The notes beneath the pieces were generated by a model. It was not told where the DNA came from. It saw nothing but the letters and a program-made list of their open reading frames with translations, and made no database searches. A stretch of DNA of 64,000 nucleotides, from contig CAJNDS010000355.1 of NCBI GenBank assembly GCA_905221605.1, forward strand, positions 68,913-132,912. Direction: 5' to 3'. The number at the start of each line of letters is the position of its first letter. Positions within the stretch are counted from its first letter, which is position 1. Both the position numbers and the translations under genes were made by a program. This document shows, one piece after another, positions 43,001 through 51,522 of the stretch. The DNA comes from Symbiodinium natans. Lineage: Eukaryota > Sar > Dinophyceae > Suessiales > Symbiodiniaceae.

Positions 43001-43305
43001 GGCGGACTGTCGCCTCCAGCGCCCGAGGCCTCAGGGACTAGCTCGGAGTCCTCTTCTTCTTCCTCTTCCTCCTCGTCCTCGCCTTCGGCGTCGTGGAGGA
43101 ACTTCATGACCTTTCGCCAGAGAGCCGCCTCCTGCTCTGGCGTTGTGCTAACCCCATCCCGCTTGGACAGCGGACGACTGCCGGTCTCCCTACGCCACTT
43201 AAGCCAAGCGACGTAGCTCATCCGCTCGGGATAGGGAACGTCACCACCCTCGATCGCTTCGAGGAGGGTGACGCCCTCGGCCTGACCTGCAACCTCTGCG
43301 GACAT
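39961..43305 (-). CDS. gag: Gag polyprotein with CCCH fingers and retropepsin-like domain
   Basis: About 1114 residues from the first in-frame ATG (43305). The frame stays open upstream from a GTG at 43392 through a 42-bp tandem duplication (43306-43389). It has an N-terminal acidic Glu/Asp run, then a helical capsid-like segment (roughly residues 390-600). Two zinc motifs follow, near residues 650 and 735, spaced C-x8-C-x5-C-x3-H and C-x7-C-x5-C-x3-H. These are CCCH type instead of the usual CCHC knuckles, with Lys/Ala/Gly-rich linkers between. The C-terminal part (about 835-965) looks like a retropepsin. It has a strand with LDGCAGANHV in place of the usual D-T/S-G, and a later HGLILGG like the family's ILG element. 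The protein should coat the RNA and mature Pol. Protease activity is uncertain because the D-G-C-A active-site loop is unusual. Confidence 0.88.
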   Translation of the reverse strand: MSAEVAGQAEGVTLLEAIEGGDVPYPERMSYVAWLKWRRETGSRPLSKRDGVSTTPEQEAALWRKVMKFLHDAEGEDEEEEEEEEDSELVPEASGAGGDSPPRVDVSAAARELAMVPTGAAYVPATAPGSRPAGPSGPPSTAGSVPGTAEGLQAELRAIFRPDQEPVADYLTRVSRIVLALKAHGVTVSSRDLDALSTKATLLADEFSKIGGDWHPTKMVRRLRTRFSVAALRGGEDPEDAEEIQREIQCIGELILALGGKESSSQEKVWSSPSDVPVEAVGPRSPGLPQPATASGLGVGLDRGGLHTAEVAGGPSAARDLGATDGDSPLRAKLAALEMEIEALKRGSDGGGSQTGSQNPAGDFAAALAAQTEALKEALAQRGGQSSITTVKTDLTWPTLTDDKSDARDVVLFYEEFEDVCALANNCRGMSAREKLLALRGRCRGSRMKTYTNAYRAAWKSGEVLSDPQAVYDRIKNKHLMFGESREEREVRVDGEHASLAKGKLTGHQFEPLFEASIADLEAVGLGKTPRELYLSYLRKMPPYLQKEIRNDKRLWPGDPKDGGLRGPQTWEESHKVVLEYEQREAAHRAVSHSVYSTTGSPSADPSVALAEAQKEIRSLKAAAKAAAKGAAAAAKAGADQTFAAASKGAGKGTDKKICFHFRDHGNCPKGDACPYSHDKELRRKALAAKKGDQTFATAKGKGKGKGGGKAKASAKPKAAAKGAAKPPGTVCPFFSKNGSCKKGASCDMVHNLTTSGGTPALPANWAAPSGASMSNPFAAFSVQIGSSGVQAGVSGAAGRAAVQQHALPLSKGGRDKFATLDDLPKDWWNLADNEPGGYQYRTVVQVLDRKVECMLDGCAGANHVTEELVVGMMNRAAELGIGTEDPGFPVVRLEKWVHPEYVHGIASGAPVPLKGAAVLRVTLLEGRTADDCRPNTEIFVRCKIAARGTSDWHGLILGGRALDCAGRMGLGFRPGPDFHVLDTLGIRMPRCEDHSKTRKDRAYAFEARLSSLDDASCTEPGGGSRELLRYDGEEPLELSPGDGVLVPVVREQGVSAEGSLSEVVLPVECGVEAVPGLWPTGEGKGFVLLAAQECDHSLPFSWARLLRKCVPAS
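40003..40009 (-). promoter_or_regulatory. Candidate -1 ribosomal frameshift heptamer CCCTTTC
   Basis: The minus strand reads C CCT TTC in the Gag frame (an X XXY YYZ heptamer), shortly upstream of the Gag stop at 39961-39963. A -1 slip here enters the frame that stays open to 39674. Phase and pattern are seen directly; use is inferred. Confidence 0.55.
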
Positions 43306-43468
43306 CGCCGCGCCTTGGTTAGCAGGCCGCAGGCGTGGCACACGAAGCGCCGCGCCTTGGTTAACAGGCCGCAAGCGTGGCACACAGTCCACGCGTCCAG
43401 GTCACGGACCGCGACAGACAAGCAAAGCAATGCTTGCCCACTCGGGCCGTAGGCACAAGAGCTGTACG

Positions 43469-43486
43469 TTCCCAGAACAGCCCCCA
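43469..43486 (-). other. Putative primer-binding site
   Basis: Two nucleotides inside the 5' LTR the minus strand reads TGGGGGCTGTTCTGGG. It starts with the TGG expected opposite a tRNA 3' CCA. I could not assign a tRNA, and it does not resemble the usual initiator-Met site. Placement is the main support. Confidence 0.45.
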
Positions 43487-43488
43487 AT

Positions 43489-43788
43489 TGTGAAGTCGAC
43501 CGGCACTGGACTTGCACTAAGCCAATGCAATCACAGCCCGGTCACGCTGTTTTACGACTTCGCGAGTTCAAGCACTTGTGCGGCTACGCCTGAGTGCGTC
43601 CGGTCGGACCGCACAGCAACCTAAGAGCTACTGTACGAAACTACCGTGCTCAAAGGCACAAGCTCGGTACTTGAGCCAAAATATTGGCATTGTTACGAAT
43701 TGCAAAACTACGCATGCAAAGGAAAACTACTACAGTACTGGCCCTGGCAGCTTTGCACATGCAGCGTGCGTGCATAGACCTGCACACA
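43489..43788 (-). repeat. 5' LTR of the retrotransposon
   Basis: This is the upstream LTR relative to the minus-strand genes. It is 300 bp, TG...CA, and identical by eye to 26841-27140. It should hold the promoter, transcription start and R region. It contains a 13-nt match to the 3' end of the dinoflagellate spliced leader (43670-43682). No clear TATA box was found. Confidence 0.95.
43670..43682 (-). promoter_or_regulatory. Spliced-leader-like sequence in the LTR
   Basis: The minus strand reads ATTTTGGCTCAAG, identical to the last 13 nt of the conserved 22-nt dinoflagellate spliced leader. It is preceded by GCC after a 3-nt insertion, as in the leader. It lies in the sense orientation of the element and recurs in the other LTR. 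It may be a captured relic of a trans-spliced transcript, or a site used in transcription. Match seen directly; role inferred. Confidence 0.7.
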
Positions 43789-43984
43789 ATATGTGTACAC
43801 CTATCTTAGAGCATAGTATAATATAGTTCCATACAGTCATATAATACAGTATTAACTCGTATAAAGACATGAGATCCACGTCAATTCGCAGTTAGACTCA
43901 GCAAAAGCTCCGCGATAGCCTTGGAGAGAAACCCTGGGAGCCCCGAGCCTGCCTCGGTCCCGGCAGACCCGAAGCCGCCCCATT

Positions 43985-44037
43985 CCAGTTGATCTGGGTC
44001 AGCGAGGAGTTGACTTTGATGGCTCCGGCCAGCGCCT
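43985..44037 (-). pseudogene. Leucine-rich-repeat exon fragment
   Basis: The minus strand reads QALAGAIKVNSSLTQI, one repeat of the ribonuclease-inhibitor-like LRR type. It is the only copy to the right of the retrotransposon; three more lie to its left in the same orientation. No frame continues far on either side. Confidence 0.6.
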
Positions 44038-44699
44038 GGCGACAACCTCAGGGCCTCAGAGACTTGGCTAAGGAACTGAGAAACAGATGAATTAGTTGGT
44101 GCAAGAGCTGCAGCAGAATTACAAGGGGTATATTTAACTCACATCAGTCGGGTAAACTAACTACGCATCACCCCATTGTGGACGCTCCAGGAGAAAATAA
44201 AACGCATCAGCGGCGAGAATGCACATCAACGTATGCAAAACCCCTAAAACCCCAATGTGGTCGCTGCACGTCGGTCTCAATGCGTGAGAGCTCAAAACTC
44301 ACGATACCTGGTGGACGCTGATGTGTTGCACGTTTAAAGAGTTTTTACAACAGTCTGAAGTGCCGGTTAGCAGCAAATCCCCAAGGAGATCAACCGCTCA
44401 GAGTCTCAGAGACCGAACGAGCGATTCCCTTAATGTGGACGCTCCCCACAAATCGAAAACAAGAACCTTCTGCTCAACCCTAAACCCACCATCTGCAGAA
44501 GAGATGCCGTCTTCCGGAGCTGCGCGCACACCCTCTGGAGCCCCCGCTGGAGAACTCCACCAAGCTGCCTAAAGGGTGCCAGGCGGGGCCCTCCCCAGGA
44601 GCAGCCAAAGGAGCGCGTCGGGCTGCGAGCTGTTGGCCAGCTCCTCTTTTTGCCGTTTTCAGGGTTTTGGGTTTGGGGTTCAGGTTTTTAGGCTTCAGG

Positions 44700-44929
44700 G
44701 TTAGGGTTTTGGTATGCTGCAGGCCTTGGAATCTTAAAAAGGAGGAATACCAGACGGTGCCAACAGAGTCGAAACGATCTAGCTCCTCCAACTCTCGCAC
44801 ATTCAGGAGCCGCAGAGCTGCTTCCAGGTCTTGGCCATGGGCCTGCACGGGAAACCTCTCTTCGAGAGCTCTCTTCGCGGCAGCCAGGATGGGCTGGGCC
44901 GCCAGGGCTTCAGCATCGGAAAGCATCAC
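44700..44929 (-). CDS. Helical-module family exon (module A)
   Basis: Reads VMLSDAEALAAQPILAAAKR and then DLEAALRLLNVRELEELDRF. This matches the part of the module that elsewhere reads DLEALVPLASQDELQLF (49.4 kb) and VQDLIQPLTLEQLRTF (62.1 kb). It begins exactly at the end of a 99-bp TIR element that behaves like an intron. The 3' limit is uncertain. No known function. Confidence 0.55.
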
Positions 44930-45028
44930 CTATACTCCCCTTAGGACCTTAATGGACATAATATTTTTGATCTCCTCTTGGGTTTTAGATACACAAAAAT
45001 AAAAAGAAAATTCCCAAGGGGGATATAG
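44930..45028 (-). mobile_element. Introner-like TIR element, copy 1
   Basis: 99 bp, ending on the plus strand CTATACTCCCC...GGGGGATATAG (imperfect terminal inverted repeats). It is flanked by a 4-bp duplication, TCAC, at 44926-44929 and 45029-45032. On the minus strand, GT of the duplicated GTGA and the terminal AG of the element make a GT-AG intron. Removing it restores an open frame (...PPLFV-MLSDAEAL...). A second copy is at 63237-63348. Confidence 0.7.
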
Positions 45029-45099
45029 TCACGAAGAGAGGGGGCTGAGGGGGAGCTTGCGGAAGGTCCAGCAGTACGGCGGTACTGGACAGGGCCGCC

Positions 45100-46640
45100 T
45101 TCCAAAGAATGCAAGAAACGACCCGCGACACAGGCAACATGCAACTTGTCCCAATCTTGCAGCCAAGCGTCGTCCGGCGTGGTCTCAACTAGAGCGGGCT
45201 GCCGGTCAGCATTTGGAGGAACTGCCTTTTCCCAGCAATGCAAGAAACGCCCCGCGACACAGGCAACACGCAACTTGTGCCAATCTTGCAGCCAAGCGTC
45301 GCCCGGCGTGGTCTCAACTGGAGCGGGCTGCCGGTCAGCATTTGGAGGAACTGCCTGTTCCCAGCAATGCAAGAAACGCCCCGCGACACAGGCAACACGC
45401 AACTTGTCCCAATCTTGCAGCCAAGCGTCGTCCGGCGTGGTCTCAACTGGAGCGGGCTGCCGGTCAGCAATTGGAGGAACTGCCTGTTCCCAGCAATGCA
45501 AGAAACGCCCCGCGACACAGGCAACACGCAACTTGTCCCAATCTTGCAGCCAAGCGTCGTCCGGCGTGGTCTCAACTGGAGCGGGCTGCCGGTCAGCAAT
45601 TGGAGGAACTGCCTGTTCCCAGCAATGCAAGAAACGCCCCGCGACACAGGCAACACGCAACTTGTCCCAATCTTGCAGCCAAGCGTCGTCCGGCGTGGTC
45701 TCAACTGGAGCGGGCTGCCGGTCAGCAATTGGAGGAACTGCCTGTTCCCAGCAATGCAAGAAACGCCCCGCGACACAGGCAACACGCAACTTGTCCCAAT
45801 CTTGCAGCCAAGCGTCGTCCGGCGTGGTCTCAACTGGAGCGGGCTGCCGGTCAGCAATTGGAGGAACTGCCTGTTCCCAGCAATGCAAGAAACGCCCCGC
45901 GACACAGGCAACACGCAACTTGTCCCAATCTTGCAGCCAAGCGTCATCCGACGTGGTCTCAACTGGAGCGGGCTGCCGGTCAGCATTTGGAGGAACTGCC
46001 TTTTCCAAGCAATGCAAGAAACGCCCCACGACACAATCAACACGACTTGTCCCAATCTTGCAGCCAAGCGTCGTCCGGCGTGGTCTCAACTGGAGCGGGC
46101 TGCCGGTCAGCATTTGGAGAAACTGCCTTTTCCAAGCAATGCAAGAAACGCCCCGCAACACAGGCAACACGCAACTTGTCCCAATCTTGCAGCCAAGCGT
46201 CGCCCGGCGTGGTCTCAACTGGAGCGGGCTGCCGGTCAGCATTTGGAGGAACTGCCTTTTCCCAGCAATGCAAGAAACGCCCCGCGATACAGGCAACACG
46301 CAACTTGTCCCAATCTTGCAGCCAAGCGTCGTCCGGCGTGGTCTCAATCAAAACGTGCTGCCGGTCAGCATTTGGAGGAACTGCCTTTTACCAGCAATGC
46401 AAGAAACTTCAAGAAACGCCCCACGACACAGGCAACACGCAACTTGTCCCAATCTTGCAGCCAAGCGTCGTCCGGCGTGGTCTCAACTGGAGCGGGCTGC
46501 CGGTCAGCATTTGGAGGAACTGCCTTTTCCCAGCAATGCAAGAAACGCCCCGCGACACAGGCAACACGCAACTTGTCCCAATCTTGCGGCCAAGCGTCGT
46601 CCGGCGTGGTCTCAGTTGGAGCGGGCTGCCCAGGCTGCTC
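45100..46640 (-). repeat. 129-bp tandem array encoding a 43-residue repeat
   Basis: About twelve units with a period of 129 bp, exactly 43 codons. In the favoured minus frame each unit reads like DDAWLQDWDKLRVACVAGRF, with a Cys- and Trp-containing core. Units at 45.36-45.95 kb are nearly identical. Two indels disturb phase: a 10-bp insertion near 46400 and a 2-bp deletion near 46040. Because the period is a multiple of three and lacks stops, all three plus frames and several minus frames are open for about 1.5 kb. The coding strand is therefore chosen on the signal peptide upstream and the module exon downstream. Confidence 0.85.
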
Positions 46641-46757
46641 TGCAAGTTTCCGCCGACCAGGGATTGGAGGATACATCGCTGCTTCTGCACCTGAAAGGAT
46701 CCAAGCAAATATAAACAAATGCAGGACCGCAGTCCCAGCGAAAAGAACAGTTAACAT
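46365..46757 (-). CDS. Secreted or anchored repeat protein, 5' part
   Basis: The ATG at 46757 starts MLTVLFAGTAVLHLFIFAWI and then LSGAEA, a good signal peptide or anchor. A Pro-rich linker and the first two 43-residue repeats of the array follow. The frame is lost at the 10-bp insertion near 46400 and ends at 46365. If that indel is genuine the gene is broken here. If spliced or mis-assembled, the protein would continue through the array toward 45.1 kb. Function unknown; the repeat has paired Cys and Trp, as in extracellular repeats. Confidence 0.5.
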   Translation of the reverse strand: MLTVLFAGTAVLHLFIFAWILSGAEAAMYPPIPGRRKLAEQPGQPAPTETTPDDAWPQDWDKLRVACVAGRFLHCWEKAVPPNADRQPAPVETTPDDAWLQDWDKLRVACVVGRFLKFLALLVKGSSSKC

Positions 46758-47405
46758 CGCTGCAAGACCTTCCAGACCTGCTTGCGCCTGCCGCGACAGC
46801 TGGCTCTAGAACCCTAAACCCTAAATACCCTAAACCCTTTTGCCCGAAACCCGAAACCCGAAACCCTAAATCCTAAACCCTAACCCGAAACCGGAAGCCT
46901 TGGGCGAGCCTGACTTCAGATACCGTCATACAACCGGTGCTGATAGTAGCGCTTTGTCAAACAACTGCTGCTACTCAGCTACTCTTGTTGCCAGGGGGAC
47001 CTTTGCAATTCGCATCTTCCCCACAACCCCAAACCTCCCTGACCTATACCCTAGAGTTAAGCCCTAACCGTCAACCCCAAAAACTCCTATAAACCTAAGA
47101 CAAAACTCGAAACCATCCGTCCTCCAACTGAGCTAAGCGTGGCTTGAGGAAAACTCTGAGCCTTGGGCCTTCATGCATGCCAGGCTTGCCATGTCGTCCC
47201 ATTTCGTTCTGCACCTTACGTCGTTCGAGGACCGGTGGACTAGGGGCGTGAGACCAGGACTGGCCGCCGGCAGGGGCGGACCGGCCCAACATGGCGTTTT
47301 GGGGGGGGGGGGGGGGGGGTGTTCGAGGTCAGAGAAATACGCCGAGAGCTCACTTGTCATCTGGGGTGGGTTTAGGAGCCACCTGGCCAAAGCCAAGCAC
47401 CCACC

Positions 47406-47790
47406 TTAGAGCACTCCCTGGCCCCAGACAGACCCTTGTAGGGCGAGGTGGAGAGGCTGGTTCCCTGCATCATCAACATCAGAGCAGGCTATTTCCGTAC
47501 GCACACGCGACGAAGATGCGAGGGTCCAACCAAGGACGACGGTTGCGAGAATGGCGACGACGACACCCGCCTTGCCTTTGACGGATGACACTTTTGACAC
47601 AGGACGAAGGTCCACGGCACGCTGCGCACACTAACGGTTCAATCACGATGCCGATTTGGAGGATGGTGACTCCGAAGGTCTCCGGCGTCTGCTACGAGCC
47701 TGCCTTCCGCTTGCGCTGCACCTTCTGCAATCTTTTGTGCAGCTCTCCTACAAGTTCTGGGTGGTCTTCGCGACACCCTGCGCTGTTCAG
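47406..47790 (-). CDS. Partial gene, 3' exons with TM segment
   Basis: The exon near 47700-47785 reads REDHPELVGELHKRLQKVQR, a basic helix. The frame 47406-47615 has a TM-like stretch, AGVVVAILATVVLGWTLASS. Both are on the same strand as the 48.2-48.7 kb exons, with a (GA)n intron between. The gene model is tentative. Confidence 0.35.
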
Positions 47791-47794
47791 ACCC

Positions 47795-47875
47795 CTAGAG
47801 AGAGGGACAGAGAAAGGGGAGAGAGAGAGAGAGAGAGAGAGCGAGGAGAGAGAGAATGAGAGAGAGCGAGAGGAA

Positions 47876-47906
<31 letters not shown>

Positions 47907-48150
47907 CAGAGACAGAGACAGAGACAGAGACAGAGAGGACAGAGAGGACAGAGAGGAGAGAGAGGAGAAAGAGGAGAGAGAGGAGAGAGAGGAGAGAGAG
48001 AGAGAGAGGGAGAGGGAGGGGCAGAGGGACAGGCAGAGGGAGAGGCAGAGGCAGATGGAGAGGCAGAGGCAGAGGGCAGAGAGAGACAGAGACAGAGGCA
48101 GAGGCAGAGGCAGAGACAGAGACAGAGACAGAGACAGAGACAGAGAGATC
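47795..48150. repeat. (GA)n/(GACAGA)n purine microsatellite
   Basis: About 350 bp of GAGA, GACAGA and GAGGCA units, probably intronic in the minus-strand gene at 47.4-48.7 kb. Confidence 0.9.
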
Positions 48151-48228
48151 TGGCTCGGAATAGCTGCGTAGCCGAGGCCAGCGCCCGCTGCCACTGCCGC
48201 AGCAGCTCGAGGGGCTTGGCATGTCGGA

Positions 48229-48720
48229 TTACCTCCGGCCCCACGCAAGACTGTGCATCCCCTCTTCCTTCCCCCTTCTCTCCCATTCTCTCCCCCATCG
48301 AACCTCGGGTGCAATGTCCTTGCGCTTCGCGAGGCCATCTCGGAGGTGAAGCCAGCGGAGGCGCTCCGCGGCGAGCACAGGTTGCAGCTCCCGGCGCCGC
48401 TTCGAGATCGCCAGCAGCTTGGCCGCCTGCGAGGCTCCGTAGCCTTCCTCGATGCTCAGCAGCCGAAGCCAGCCATCGACGTCCGAAGGGTCTGGTTGTC
48501 CAACGCGGATCACAGCCAACATGTCCTCACCCACATGGGGCCCACATCCCTTTCCACTATTGTTCCAGTCCCCATGGCCCTCCCCCACGGGCCCTCCCCC
48601 ACGGGCCCTCCCCCACGGGTCTCCCTGGCACGGGTCCTCCCAAGCAACCTTCAAGGCGGCCATCTTCTTGCGCAGCCGCACGAGGATCGCGAGGTCCTTG
48701 TTGGCCTCCCCCAAGTGAAT
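48229..48720 (-). CDS. Coiled, basic protein, partial gene (5' exons)
   Basis: Minus-strand pieces GEANKDLAILVRLRKKMAAL (48650-48714) and a longer exon containing GYGASQAAKLLAISKRRREL and LRWLHLRDGLAKRKDIAPE (about 48310-48520). They are separated by a short GC-rich stretch with an ACGGGCCCTCCCC tandem repeat, which is probably an intron. Charged helices predominate; I do not recognise the family. It probably continues to the exons at 47.4-47.8 kb. Confidence 0.45.
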   Translation of the reverse strand: MHLGEANKDLAILVRLRKKMAALKVAWEDPCQGDPWGRARGGGPVGEGHGDWNNSGKGCGPHVGEDMLAVIRVGQPDPSDVDGWLRLLSIEEGYGASQAAKLLAISKRRRELQPVLAAERLRWLHLRDGLAKRKDIAPEVRWGREWERRGKEEGMHSLAWGRR

Positions 48721-49031
48721 GCTTGGGGTAGCTTAGGGTTCTTATGGCTTTAGATTTTAGATGGCTGAGGCTTGCCCAATGTTGTCCAGCCAGCACCTCC
48801 TCTTCGCGCTAAGGCGCCTAAGGGATGCCCAAGCCTTGTAGGGGTTGGGTCCGGCCCACGGTGGCCAAAGAAAGAGACATGGAACCTACTCAGACCACAG
48901 ATGGGGTTGATCCAATTTATGTGCCCTTTTCGGTACCCTAAACGGTAAGGAACATAGGATATGATAAACCCCAGACAGGGCCCTAAATTTTGATATCAAC
49001 TCCCAGATGCAAGACCACATCCTCAACAGGG

Positions 49032-49168
49032 TTTAGGATTTAGGGTTTAGGGTTTAGGATTTAGGGTTTAGGGTTTAGGGTTTGGGGTTTGGGGTTTGGG
49101 GTTTGGGGTTTGGGGTTTGGGGTTTGGGGTTTGGGGTTTGGGGTTTGGGGTTTGGGGTTTGGGGTTTA
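49032..49168. repeat. TTTAGGG then about 13 TTTGGGG copies
   Basis: TTTAGGG/TTTAGGA at 49032-49080, followed by a homogeneous TTTGGGG array. It lies at the 3' edge of module B. Confidence 0.9.
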
Positions 49169-49189
49169 TGCTCTGGGCCTCGAGATCTT

Positions 49190-49676
49190 CAGCGAAGGTT
49201 GTTGGATTGTTTACCCATTGGGCGACTTTGTCTGAGCCGTTGCAGCCACTTGTGCTTTTCATCAGGAGGAGAAGCGCAAACAAGTCCCCGATCATCAGGT
49301 GCGACTGCTCCAAGAAGGTGAGGAGAGGCCTGTACTTGCTGTACTTGCTGTCCTCGCTGGCCTCGTTGGCTTCGTTGGCTTCCTTAGCCTTGCGGAGTTC
49401 CGCAAACACCTCAAAGGCCTTGACCTTCTCGGGAGGCTCCTTCATGAACAGCTGCAACTCGTCTTGGCTGGCCAAAGGCACCAACGCCTCCAAATCCAAC
49501 TTGGACTGGAAGCCTTGCTTGCTTGCAGCCTTCCGGATCTGCTCTTGGCATTTCACCAGCAAGCACGCCAAAAGGGGCTGCAGGGCCTCGACCTCTGCGA
49601 CCTCTGGACGCGAATGGAAGAAGGCCTGGAGCACTGGGCCGGCGTCGACCAGGTTCAGCTGTTTCAGCTGCTCCAT
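49190..49676 (-). CDS. Helical-module family exon (module B)
   Basis: About 160 codons, all predicted helix: LVDAGPVLQAFFHSRPEVAE, LQPLLACLLVKCQEQI, DLEALVPLASQDELQLF, and LLTFLEQSHLMIGDLFALLL. Order and hydrophobic pattern follow the modules at 54 and 62 kb. It runs out into a (TTTGGGG)n array at 49079-49168. Unrecognised family. Confidence 0.6.
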
Positions 49677-49719
49677 GTACCTAAGAATTCAGTCCAGCTC
49701 AATCTCTTGTGACTATTTG

Positions 49720-51500
49720 TGAATTACGAAGTGAAACAGCACAGCCCTTCTCTAAGGTCTGGCTATCTCTAGCTCTCTTTCTTGGGCCCCAGTTGCACAT
49801 TGGAGATGCCCCGCAGCCCGTTCGCCTTGCACGCAGGGAGTCGGCCCGCAGCACATGCAATGCATGGATTACGAATACACAGGGAAACTCCTAAATTCCG
49901 GACCTCTTAGTGGAAACCCTTAAAATCTGCGTCAAAATTCTTTTCTACACTCACAGCGTCGACCACTGAACTTGAAAACAGTTAAGCATGCAAACCCCCG
50001 AGATGTGCTCTGAGTCCTGCACGCAGATCGCAGAGCATGCCGAGAGAAACAGTGGCTCGAGGGCCTCTGTTGGGTCGTGTTTGAGGGCTGAGGGCACGGA
50101 GGTGTGGACGGTAGAATTCTACACTGACAGGCACACTGGCACATGTGCATGTCATCTTCACAGTGTCTTCTCCCTGTGCTTGCCGTAGTAGGATCCCCGA
50201 ACTTGCACCAAAAAAGAACCCGATGAGAACTCCGAGCACTCAGGCCTGCAGGTGGTTCGGGAGCAGCGTCAGAATCCGGAAGAGCACCTCCGCCGGCTCC
50301 GGGCACCGAGCTCCGCGCGGAGCGTGGTCGCGGTCGTAGAGCACGCGGAGCATCACCTATAGTTCATGGCTGGGAAAGGCCCTCGAAGAGATCTTCAAAG
50401 TCATCTTAAGTCATTTTCGTTTGGTTCCCAAAAACAGGTTGTCTGCACCATCAAGAACGAAATTAGAAAGCCTTATGGTTACCCCGACATCATCTAGTCA
50501 CGTCCACGTAGGCGTCGCCAAGGCCCTGGACCCCGAGCGTTCTCCTCACGGAGCTCCGCCGTGCAGACAACAGGACCTTCTCACATTTTGCTCATATGGG
50601 AACAGCATGAGCATGAGATCCATGAGTCGAACTGAGCATCGGACACGTTGTCTTTCAGAAACTCTAGAGCATCATGACAGGGGGGGTTGACTTTTTGCGG
50701 GCCAATTACTCAGAACACTGAGCACGCGCTCTCACTCAAGCAGCGAGTCCCGGGAGGGTGGCCGCGAACCGAAAACTTCAGAGAACACGAGCCTTGCCAG
50801 AAAAGCGTCGTGACGGAGGGCTGCATGTGCGCAACGGTATGGCATGCACAAGGGCAGCGAGTCCACAATGCTCCCCCAGCTGCACGTCAGAACTTAGCTG
50901 CGCTCCGGATGTTTCCGCGAGTCTCCGGGCAAACTCGGCAGAACGGAGGCAGCGGTCACTTGGAAGTCGGCTATACGCAGGCCTCGCTGAGCGGGAACTG
51001 CCCCACCTCCCCGGAGACCTCCTGGTCTAAGGCAAAGGTCCCGAGGCACACGAGATCCACCAAATACCGGAGCAGTCTGCCCTAGATTTCCCAGGCATGA
51101 AATGGCCAACTCTACCAGGAGCCGAGTATCCCGAAGCAGTGCCTGCAAGTGCATTCGCAGCGCGCAGCATATGAGGAAAAGCAGGCCGAGCAGAGGATAC
51201 AGCCAAAGGCCGAAGGCCAGGCCAAAGCAGAAAGAGACAGAATCGAGACAGAAGGAGCTCAGGGGCTCCGACACAGCGGCACCAAAACCCACTCGCAATC
51301 CCAACCCCAGCTGGCTGAATGCGCATGAACCGAGAACTTCAGAGAATAAAATTTTGGTCAGGCACATTGAAACAGATCTCAGTTGAAAGGCCCGCTTGCA
51401 TTAAAGGGTGGGGCTGTGCCATCGAACGACAAAGTGAATCGGGCGAAACAGCTCCTTGAGGTTGTGAGTTCTGCTTCGGGGCTTCGGGGATTTGGAGTTT
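49720..51500. other. No confident gene
   Basis: Open frames exist but lack recognisable domains. The minus frame at 51100-51300 is hydrophobic (SFCFGLAFGLWLYPLLGLLF) and could be a membrane exon, but there is no second line of evidence. Confidence 0.25.
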
Positions 51501-51522
51501 AGAGGGAGGATTCAGAGATGAT

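Larger units (their letters stand above)
26841..43788 (-). mobile_element. Complete LTR retrotransposon, Ty3/gypsy-related, 16.9 kb
   Basis: Bounded by two direct 300-bp repeats that I find identical by reading, beginning TG and ending CA on either strand. The flanking ATAT on both sides (26837-26840 and 43789-43792) is a possible 4-bp target duplication, although the site is AT-rich. All long open frames between the repeats read on the minus strand: Gag, a Cys-rich linker, Pol, then three accessory frames. Integrase and reverse-transcriptase motifs are Ty3/gypsy-like, but the domain order is not. Identical LTRs and uninterrupted long frames argue for a recent, possibly still mobile insertion. 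Neighbouring leucine-rich-repeat exon fragments lie on both sides in the same orientation, so the element may sit inside a former LRR gene or cluster. Confidence 0.96.

Noticed and set aside
45057-46809. Three overlapping plus-strand frames of more than 520 codons
   Set aside because: They arise because the 129-bp unit is a multiple of three and free of stops. None has a signal peptide or joins a neighbouring exon, unlike the minus strand.
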